Below are positions 9,599-16,076 of a stretch of DNA of 64,000 nucleotides, one piece after another (position 1 is the stretch's first letter; each line of letters begins with the position of its first letter). The stretch is taken from NCBI GenBank assembly GCA_964385465.1, contig CAYLPJ010000005.1:62001-126000 (forward strand). Direction: 5' to 3'. Position numbers and translations under genes: made by a program. Below the pieces are notes generated by a model. The model was not told where the DNA came from. It did not search any database and saw only the letters and a list, made by a program, of their open reading frames with translations. This DNA is from CAYLPJ01 sp964385465 (GTDB lineage: Bacteria > Planctomycetota > Phycisphaerae > SM23-33).

Positions 9599-11143
9599 CT
9601 ATGTCCACGGGCCCGCCAGCGCGGTGACGGGATCGTGCAGGCAGGCGACGCCGCGGACGCGGAGGGCGTCGCGGCCCTGAATGCTCAGCAGCGCCGTCAG
9701 GCCCATCTCCTGGAGGGCCTGCCCCGCGCGGTCGGTGAGGTACGCCTCGGCCGGGGGGGTCACCCGGCGGTCGCCGGCGTCGTCGGTCCAGACGTGCATG
9801 GGCACGTCCTCGATGTCGCGGTACAGCTCGGCCGCCATCGCCCAGCCGGCCTCGGTGAAGCCGGCCCCCAGCACCTGAGCCAGCGCGAAGGCCGGGCTGC
9901 CCCACAGGTAGGCCTCGTGCCCGCTGTCGGGGGTGAGCTCCTCGAACGTGAACCGGTCCACCGGGTCGGTGTTCCGCCCGTACGGCAGGCGGAGCAGCAT
10001 TCGAGGCAGGCCCAGGGCGACGTGCCCGGCCTCGGGCAGCTTGCGCAGCTCGGACCACGCCGCCTCGGCGTCGGCGTCGGCGTCGGCGGCCCAGTCGTCG
10101 GGGTCCGGCGTGGCGGCCAGGGACTCGCAGCCGGCGATCCGCGCGCTCGCCCCCGCCAGGAAGGCCGCGCCCGACGCCTTGGCGATCTTGGCGATCCGCC
10201 CCAGCACGCCCGCGTCGCGGGGGGTCTTCTCGAACGTGTAGGCCCCGGCGACCAGCGCCCATGGCTCGCCGCCCTGCGACCCGGCCGAGCGGGCGAAGAG
10301 CCGCTTGAACAGCTCGGTGGACTGGAGGTCCTCGGCGGCGAGCAGGTCGTCGTCGAGCTCGTCGCGGCTGACGTCGAGCAGGTGGAGCTTGAGCTCCTCG
10401 TCGGTTTCGAGGTGGGTGACGAGGAAGTGCAGCGACCGCCAGGCCGCCTCGGTGGCCTGGAAGCCCGGATCGTGCAGCAGCGACCGCATGAGCTCGGCGA
10501 TGGCGTCGTCCACGCGAGCGACCAGGGCCGACTGCTCCTTGTCGCGGTCGGGCACGACGTGCGGGGCGACGATCTGCCGGATCATCGCGTCCAGGCGCGA
10601 CCCGCCGCCGGACGCCGCCGTCGCGGGCTCCACACCCGCCGGGCGCTCCCCGAGCAGCCGCCCGAGCGTGTCGTCGTCGGTCTCGCTCCCGCCGTCGGCT
10701 GGGGGGTCGGTCCCGCCCGGTTCGGCGGGGGTGTCTTCGTCGGCGGGCTCCTCCGGCGGGGCGGAGGCCCAGGACCGCACCTCGGCCGCGGCGGCCTCGT
10801 AGGTCGAAGCGTTGGTCAGCCGCTGGCGGAGCGAGCGGAGGGCCTGGAAGATGTCGAGGTTGTCGTAGAGCTCGTCGGGGTGGAGGTCGTCGATGCTCCG
10901 CGGGCGGACGGGGAAGCTGCCCGCCCCGCCGACGGCGACGTCCACGCCGGCGTCCAGCGAGGCCAGAACGTCCTCCCAGTTGTCGACGTCGACGAAGTGC
11001 ATCTTCCGCCCCGCAAGCGGCTGGCGGAGCCCGCGGGCGCCCCGGCCGCTGAAGTCGCCCAGCAGCAGGATGCGGAAGGCCCCGCTTCCGCCGGCGGCGC
11101 CCCCGCCGGTCGGCAACGATCCGAAGGACATGCGCTCAGCCAT
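9599..11143 (-). CDS. Fused TssB-TssC contractile-sheath protein (type VI secretion-like)
   Basis: 514 residues. Residues about 20-115 match the small sheath subunit TssB/VipA: FRILLLGDFSGRG, then PRSIDDLHPDELYDNLDIFQ. A 75-residue acidic Pro/Asp/Glu linker follows (about 120-190). The rest matches the N-terminal domain of the large subunit TssC/VipB: QATEAAWRSLHFLVTH, LLDVSRDELDDDL, EPWALVAGAYTFEKTP, then LPRMLLRLPYG. In canonical TssC another 100 or more residues follow the segment seen here as TDRAGQALQEMGLTALL. Here the protein stops about 25 residues after it, so the C-terminal handle region is absent. No other T6SS gene (tssK, tssJ, hcp, vgrG, clpV) is in the window. It may serve an atypical contractile device or be a domesticated sheath. 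Confidence 0.75.
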   Translation of the reverse strand: MAERMSFGSLPTGGGAAGGSGAFRILLLGDFSGRGARGLRQPLAGRKMHFVDVDNWEDVLASLDAGVDVAVGGAGSFPVRPRSIDDLHPDELYDNLDIFQALRSLRQRLTNASTYEAAAAEVRSWASAPPEEPADEDTPAEPGGTDPPADGGSETDDDTLGRLLGERPAGVEPATAASGGGSRLDAMIRQIVAPHVVPDRDKEQSALVARVDDAIAELMRSLLHDPGFQATEAAWRSLHFLVTHLETDEELKLHLLDVSRDELDDDLLAAEDLQSTELFKRLFARSAGSQGGEPWALVAGAYTFEKTPRDAGVLGRIAKIAKASGAAFLAGASARIAGCESLAATPDPDDWAADADADAEAAWSELRKLPEAGHVALGLPRMLLRLPYGRNTDPVDRFTFEELTPDSGHEAYLWGSPAFALAQVLGAGFTEAGWAMAAELYRDIEDVPMHVWTDDAGDRRVTPPAEAYLTDRAGQALQEMGLTALLSIQGRDALRVRGVACLHDPVTALAGPWT

Positions 11144-11317
11144 CGTGCCACTCCTCCCACCTCAGGTGACCTGCCCGGCGGCCCGACCGGCGTCCGGTCG
11201 AGGACCCCGCCAGCGAGATTGTCCGCCATCGACCCGCCGACCGCAACGGGGAATCCGGATCGCCGTCCCCGGCGGTGTGTCGCTTCTGTCCACCCCTGCA
11301 CACAGGACACACAGCGG

Positions 11318-11331
11318 AGCGATATATCGCT
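11318..11331. promoter_or_regulatory. Perfect 14-bp palindrome upstream of the sheath gene
   Basis: AGCGATATATCGCT is a perfect two-fold palindrome. It lies about 175 bases upstream of the TssB-TssC fusion start, in an AT-rich pocket (to about 11356) within very GC-rich DNA. It is followed directly by TAAGCGTATATTAATGAAGCG. The position suits an operator for the leftward sheath gene. No clear -35/-10 pair could be fixed. Confidence 0.45.
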
Positions 11332-11418
11332 AAGCGTATATTAATGAAGCGTTTAGGTGGGCAACGTCCGTGTCCGGGCCAGCCCTGAGGTACACACCCT
11401 ACGGACCGACTGGACAGC

Positions 11419-13368
11419 TCACTGCGTCCGGGGTGGCTGCGTGCCCGCCCGCAGCAGCGACCACGTCTGCCACTTCGCGCCGGGGTGCTTGAGCGTCCGC
11501 CCGCCCAGCCGCAGGAGGACCGGCACGCGCCACCACTTGCCGACGAAGCAGACCTCGCGGTAGCCGGCCACGCTCATCGCCGCGTCCTCGACCAGGAAGA
11601 ACGGCGTGTCGTCCCGCAGCCCGCGGGTGTTGTAGTTGTGCACGCCGAGCACCTCGGTCCGCCCGCCGTTGAGCGTCGCCAGCTTCGTACTCGCCGCCTC
11701 GGTCTTCATGCCCAGCACCCACAGCCGCCCGCCGTCGTTGCGGGTGTTGACGCCCACCGCCTCGGGCCCATGCTCGGTGTTCCACTGCCTCGCCCACACC
11801 GTGCTGCCCGGCTCCTGGTAGCAATGCCCCACGCAGTTGGTCAGGAACACCGTGGTGCCCTTTCGGGCGATGACCGTCCCCCCGCTGGTGGTCCGGCAGA
11901 CGACGGTCCGCCCGGGCGAGCGGGCCTCGATCCCGAACGCCGGCCAGGGCGAGAAGACGTGCAGGTGCTCGAAGGCCACCACGCGCGCCCCGCCCGGGTC
12001 GTCGCCCACGACGAACTTCGCGAGGTTCTCCGGGTAGGCCGGGTCCTTCCGCGCCCCGCCGAGGATGCGGATGTGACCGATCCCCATGATCCGCCGCACC
12101 GAGCCGTGAATCCGCACGTTCCGCCTCATCCAGTACCAGTTCGGGTCCCCCCGCTTGCCGCCGCGCAGGTAGACCGTCGTGGCCCCCTTCTTCGCCGCGG
12201 CGTCCACCGCACGCTGGATCGCCTCGGCGTCGTCGCCCTTGTCCCCCGGCTTGGCGCCGTAGTCGTTCGCGCATACCCACTCGTCGGCGTCGTCCGGCAG
12301 GGGGACGACGGGCTCGGGCGGCGGCTTCATGCCCAGCCCGGCGGCCGGGGCATCCCCGAGGGCGACCGGCGGCGCCGAGGCGTATTCGGCCACCGTCGGC
12401 CCGTCGGCGCCGCCCTCGCCGTCGGCGATCGCCCGCGCGAAGCCCCGCGTCGCCAGGCGGGCGGCGTACAGCGTGGACTTCGACACCGTCACGGCCGCGC
12501 CTGCCCGCCTCGCCCCGGCGCCCGGCGCCTCGAGGCGCGAGTCCACGATCGCCAGGACGCCGCGATTCTCGCAGCGGATCGGCGCCGGCGTACCCGTCAC
12601 CGTAAGTGCCTCGACAGCAAGGACCTGTCCCCGGTGGTGCAGGCCGACCTCCCGGCAGTTGCGGATCGCCACACGGCTGAGCGTCTGGCTGTTGAGGATG
12701 TGCCCGGTGCGGATGCCCGTCGCGAAGCCCTCCACCGCGACGTCCTGGATCAGGTGCGGGCCGTTCTGGTCGTTGAAGCCCAGGTCGATCCCGCACGCCC
12801 CGTTGCCGCGAACCACCACCCGCCGCAGCAGGCCCGTGTTGTTGCTGTAGTACTTGATCCCCACCGCGCCGGGGTTGTCCCCGGTGTCGATCGTCAGGTT
12901 CGCCACCGTCCGGTCGAAAAAGTCCGCGTTCATCCGCGAGCCGTCCGGGCGGTTGAGCCCGCGGATCGCCGCACGCGGCCTCGACGCGTCGGCGAAGCCC
13001 TCCGCCCCGTCGGCCAGGCGGATCACCGTACGGTCCCGGTCCTCGCCGTACAGCCACGGGCCCACCATCGAACCCGAAGAACGCCCCCCCGGCTTGCGGA
13101 AGACCACCGGCCGCGTGATCCGGTACGTCCCGGCCGGGAAGTACACGAACCGCGTGGCCTTGTGGTCGGCGATCCGCTCGATGGCGGCCTGGATCGCGTC
13201 GGTGTCGTCGGCCCGCCCGTCGCCGACGGCCCCGCAGTCGCGCCCGACGTCCACCACCACGATCGGGTCGTCGGGCAGGACGATCCGCCCGCCGCCGTCG
13301 CCGCCCTCGCCCGCCGCCGCTGCCGCCCCCGCCGCCAGAACCGCCGCCGCAATCGTCCGTGCGAGCAT
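11419..13368 (-). CDS. Secreted double pectate-lyase-superfamily (beta-helix) protein
   Basis: 649 residues with a short Ala-rich signal peptide (MLARTIAAAVLAAGAAAAAG). Two copies of the Pectate_lyase_3 entry motif are seen: VGRDCGAVGDGRADDTDAIQ near 40-60, and NDYGAKPGDKGDDAEAIQRA in the second half. Each is followed by short strand-rich turns typical of a right-handed parallel beta-helix. The first helix carries a long run of N-rich turns (KYYSNNTG, FNDQNGPH). Such proteins bind or cleave polysaccharides outside the cell; the catalytic set cannot be assigned. GGGAGAA lies 7 bases before the ATG. It lies downstream of the palindrome region and upstream of nothing obvious in its operon; the epimerase diverges on the other side. 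Confidence 0.7.
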   Translation of the reverse strand: MLARTIAAAVLAAGAAAAAGEGGDGGGRIVLPDDPIVVVDVGRDCGAVGDGRADDTDAIQAAIERIADHKATRFVYFPAGTYRITRPVVFRKPGGRSSGSMVGPWLYGEDRDRTVIRLADGAEGFADASRPRAAIRGLNRPDGSRMNADFFDRTVANLTIDTGDNPGAVGIKYYSNNTGLLRRVVVRGNGACGIDLGFNDQNGPHLIQDVAVEGFATGIRTGHILNSQTLSRVAIRNCREVGLHHRGQVLAVEALTVTGTPAPIRCENRGVLAIVDSRLEAPGAGARRAGAAVTVSKSTLYAARLATRGFARAIADGEGGADGPTVAEYASAPPVALGDAPAAGLGMKPPPEPVVPLPDDADEWVCANDYGAKPGDKGDDAEAIQRAVDAAAKKGATTVYLRGGKRGDPNWYWMRRNVRIHGSVRRIMGIGHIRILGGARKDPAYPENLAKFVVGDDPGGARVVAFEHLHVFSPWPAFGIEARSPGRTVVCRTTSGGTVIARKGTTVFLTNCVGHCYQEPGSTVWARQWNTEHGPEAVGVNTRNDGGRLWVLGMKTEAASTKLATLNGGRTEVLGVHNYNTRGLRDDTPFFLVEDAAMSVAGYREVCFVGKWWRVPVLLRLGGRTLKHPGAKWQTWSLLRAGTQPPRTQ

Positions 13369-13522
13369 GTCCGTTCTCCCGAAAGGCGCCCGCCATTATC
13401 CCCCGGGCCCGACGGGGCGGCAAGGCCACGGCGCGCCCGGCGATTGCCCTCGGCCGGCGGCGTGGTATAGTCGCCCGACGAAGCGATGGATCGGGCCGCG
13501 TATGCCGTCGAGAGGACGTGAC

Positions 13523-14263
13523 ATGAAGACGTTGATCACCGGTGCGGGGGGGTTTCTGGGACGGGGGATGGTCGAGGCGTTTGACGGGCGGCATGACCTG
13601 CGGCTGATGGACGTGGTGGACTTCGACACGCCGCACGAGAAGCTCGTCGCCGACGTGGCCGACCTCGACGCCTGCCGCGCCGCCGTCGACGGCTGCGACG
13701 CCGCGGTCATCGCCCACATGGCCTCCCGGCAGGCGGGGGCCTACGACCGCGGGCCGGGCCTGCCGTTCGACGCGAACGTCAAGGGCACGGCCAACCTGTT
13801 CTTCGCGGGGATGGAGGCGGGCATCCGCCGGTTCGTGCTGATCTCCAGCGAATCGGTCATCAAGGGGCATCCGCCCCGGCGGACGGTGGACCTGCCCTAC
13901 CGCGGCGAGACCCTCTACGGGCTGACCAAGGTCTGCCAGGAGGTCATCGCCGAGCAGCTCCAGCGCGAGCACGGCCTGGAGGTCGCCGCCCTGCGGGTGG
14001 GCTACATCCTCTCCGCCGAGGACCGCGAGCACGTGGTGGACAAGTACGGCAAGCACATCCGGGAGCGGAACGCCCCCTGCACGGACCGCAGGGACATCGG
14101 CGAGGCCGCCCGCCTCGCCGCCGAGCTGGAGGGCCTGACCTACGAGGTCTTCTACGTCATGGGCGCCCCCGAGGCCGACACGGTTTACGAGATGGCTCCC
14201 ACCTTCGACCGCCTCGGCTGGCGCCCCCGCCACGACTTCACCTGGCTGCCGGGCCCGAAGTAG
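13523..14263 (+). CDS. NAD(P)-dependent extended SDR epimerase/dehydrogenase
   Basis: 246 residues. The N-terminal Rossmann motif GAGGFLG (7-13) and the catalytic YxxxK (Tyr132, Lys136, in LYGLTKVCQE), with SSES just before it, define an extended short-chain dehydrogenase. The short length and the pattern AHMASRQAG, then LRVGYIL, are most like uronate dehydrogenases or small UDP-sugar epimerases; the substrate cannot be fixed. AGAGG lies 7 bases before the chosen ATG. An open frame continues upstream but is antisense to the beta-helix gene and is not coding. The protein is cytoplasmic and probably acts in sugar-acid metabolism, in keeping with the pectate-lyase-type neighbour. Confidence 0.75.
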   Translation: MKTLITGAGGFLGRGMVEAFDGRHDLRLMDVVDFDTPHEKLVADVADLDACRAAVDGCDAAVIAHMASRQAGAYDRGPGLPFDANVKGTANLFFAGMEAGIRRFVLISSESVIKGHPPRRTVDLPYRGETLYGLTKVCQEVIAEQLQREHGLEVAALRVGYILSAEDREHVVDKYGKHIRERNAPCTDRRDIGEAARLAAELEGLTYEVFYVMGAPEADTVYEMAPTFDRLGWRPRHDFTWLPGPK

Positions 14264-14356
14264 CACCCGGCCGCCGTTGGTCGGTGATCGGCCGGACACG
14301 GCCCGTCGGGCCCGGGCGACGGACAGGGCGGCTGCCGACCACGGACGGACCGGCCG

Positions 14357-15343
14357 CTACACGCGGACGCGGGCGAGCACGCGGAGGGCCCAGAGGACGT
14401 CCCCGGCCTCGACGGCGGCGGGTTCGTACTCGGGATGGATCGGGACGAGGTGAACCGTGTCGCCCTCGCGGCGATAGAGCTTGCAGGTCACGCCGATCTG
14501 CCCGCGGAGCTGGACGACGGCGGCTCGCCCGTCGGCGGGAGGGACCGAGGGGCTGAGGATCACCAGATCGCCGTGGGCGAGGTGTGGGGCCATGGAATCG
14601 CCGTCGATGCGTAGCGCGAAGGCGTCGGGGCAGGATTCGGCGAGCTCGCCGACGGCGACGAACTCGACGGCGTCGCTGCCGGGCGGCGGGGCCGGGAGCG
14701 TGACGACCTGAACGGGGACCTCCGCCCGGCCTTCGCCCATCGCAAGCCTCGCTTCGGTCGATGCTTGGGGTACATCGGCGGCGTGGCGGGCGATGAGCTC
14801 CCCCAGCGTGACCAGGCCACGGGCCTCGGCGTCGTCGGCCCAGAATTGCGGCAGACCGGCGGCGCTTCGCCCCAGCACCGGCAGCCAGCCGGCGTCGGGG
14901 GCCGGCGCCCGATCGCCCGAGGCCGGCGCAGCCGTATGATCCGGTGCTTCCGTCGATTGCGATTGGCCTTCCCCGCCGCCCAGCCCGCCGGGGAAGGCGG
15001 CGGCCTCCGAGAGGATGTCGAGGAAGGCCGCCAGCGCCTCGGCCGCGCGGGGCTTGTCCGCCAGCAGCCGAGCCGCTCTGGCGATCGTCGGGCGGGTGGT
15101 GGCGTCGTCCGGGAGGGAGCCGGCCTCGCCGGTGAGCAGCCAGCGGAGGTCCGCGCCGGCGGCGTCGGCCATGCGGACGAGCACGTCGGTCGGCGGCACG
15201 CCGGTGCGCTCGCAGGCGTCGCAGGAGCCCGGGGGAAGCCCGACCGTTCCGGCGAACGCGGACTCACCCTCCGGCCCGGTCGTCCGCTTCCGCAACCGGG
15301 CGATCCGCCCGCACAACGCCCTTTTCTCAGAGGGGTCCATCAC
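14357..15343 (-). CDS. Self-cleaving S24/LexA-CI-type transcriptional repressor
   Basis: 328 residues. Residues about 1-75 form a CI-type helix-turn-helix region ending VRMADAAGADLRWLLTGE, the usual end of such domains. After an Ala/Pro linker comes the cleavage-site pattern SAAGLP (Ala162-Gly163). The peptidase S24 domain carries the nucleophile Ser250 in IDGDSMAPHLAHGDL and the general base Lys288 in VTCKLYRR. Repressors of this type cleave themselves when RecA filaments form after DNA damage, or through other signals. The longer linker makes it larger than LexA (about 200 residues). It borders the low-GC island and has an operator-like inverted repeat 38 bases upstream, so autoregulation is likely (inference). 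Confidence 0.8.
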   Translation of the reverse strand: MMDPSEKRALCGRIARLRKRTTGPEGESAFAGTVGLPPGSCDACERTGVPPTDVLVRMADAAGADLRWLLTGEAGSLPDDATTRPTIARAARLLADKPRAAEALAAFLDILSEAAAFPGGLGGGEGQSQSTEAPDHTAAPASGDRAPAPDAGWLPVLGRSAAGLPQFWADDAEARGLVTLGELIARHAADVPQASTEARLAMGEGRAEVPVQVVTLPAPPPGSDAVEFVAVGELAESCPDAFALRIDGDSMAPHLAHGDLVILSPSVPPADGRAAVVQLRGQIGVTCKLYRREGDTVHLVPIHPEYEPAAVEAGDVLWALRVLARVRV

Positions 15344-15380
15344 GGCTCACGCGTTACGGCGAATCCCTTGACAAGTTAAA

Positions 15381-15413
15381 GTATTGCCAAGACATATATC
15401 GAGATGGCAATAC
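15381..15413. promoter_or_regulatory. Operator-like inverted repeat upstream of the S24 repressor
   Basis: GTATTGCCA (15381-15389) and TGGCAATAC (15405-15413) are perfect 9-bp inverted arms separated by 15 AT-rich bases. A TTGACA hexamer lies just left of it at 15368-15373 on the plus strand, with an AT-rich ACATAT about 18 bases on. A rightward promoter may therefore overlap the site, while the leftward repressor gene starts at 15343. Binding by the S24 repressor is inferred from position and symmetry. Confidence 0.55.
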
Positions 15414-15551
15414 CAGATAGTAGACCGACCGGCGAAGAGGGCGGAGCCGAAGGCCCGCCCGCTTCTGCTACTGCTTCATCCTGCGGACCGGGACCGGTGA
15501 CAACACGAGCAGCGCCGTGGCAGCACGACCGGATGCTTCTGTGGCCAATGC

Positions 15552-16073
15552 TCACGATGCGGCCGCAGCCCAGTCCTCTACCGTGAGCTCGGACGCCACT
15601 TCCTGGATGCGTGCCATTGCGTCGTGTGTCACGAGGACGAGGTTACGCTCGATGGCCTGTGCCGCAATCCACAGGTCGTTTTCTTGGATGCCGAGTTCTT
15701 TGGCCGTGACCGGATCAAGCATCTCCTCTGGCCGCAGTCCCTTCGTTCGCCTGTTCTTGGGAGCGAACTTCTCGAATAGCTTAGCGCGGAGTTCTCCATA
15801 GATCGTTGTAGTTGACCGGGAGACGCTCAGGAGAAGTCGTTTCTGTGCGAACTGCTTGGCGACCTGAGCACGAAACTCAGCCAACGATTGCTTCGCCTTG
15901 CCTCCTGTTGCGGCAATGCCGTACTCGATCTCCCCCAAGACGATAGATGACGTCACCATGAGCGATTGGACTTGGGCTGCCTCCTTGGCCTTCTGTGCCA
16001 CTGCCGCGTGAAAGTCATTACTTTCGTCCAGCCAGTGTCTGATTACGTTGGTGTCGAGGAGATAACCCTTCAT
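15552..16073 (-). CDS. PIN-domain ribonuclease (VapC-like)
   Basis: 173 residues. Acidic metal-binding residues of the PIN fold are in place: Asp7 in YLLDTN, Glu48 in VLGEIEYG, Asp133 in ENDLWIAA and Asp151 in VTHD. It is longer than common VapC toxins (about 130), with an insertion around 95-125. There is no antitoxin-sized gene next to it. It starts 3 bases after the stop of the methyltransferase, and its ribosome site GAGGAG lies within the last codons of that gene, so the two are translationally coupled. Codon use is less GC-rich than the surroundings, suggesting acquisition. PIN proteins cleave RNA, usually tRNA or rRNA. Confidence 0.75.
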   Translation of the reverse strand: MKGYLLDTNVIRHWLDESNDFHAAVAQKAKEAAQVQSLMVTSSIVLGEIEYGIAATGGKAKQSLAEFRAQVAKQFAQKRLLLSVSRSTTTIYGELRAKLFEKFAPKNRRTKGLRPEEMLDPVTAKELGIQENDLWIAAQAIERNLVLVTHDAMARIQEVASELTVEDWAAAAS

Positions 16074-16076
16074 TCA

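Noticed and set aside
9599..11143. A complete type VI secretion cluster
   Set aside because: Flanking genes are a secreted esterase-like protein and a beta-helix protein. No tube, spike, baseplate or ClpV gene is nearby.
15404..15586. A 60-codon plus-strand frame as an antitoxin for the PIN protein
   Set aside because: It overlaps the end of the PIN gene antisense, has no ribosome site and does not look like a DNA-binding antitoxin.
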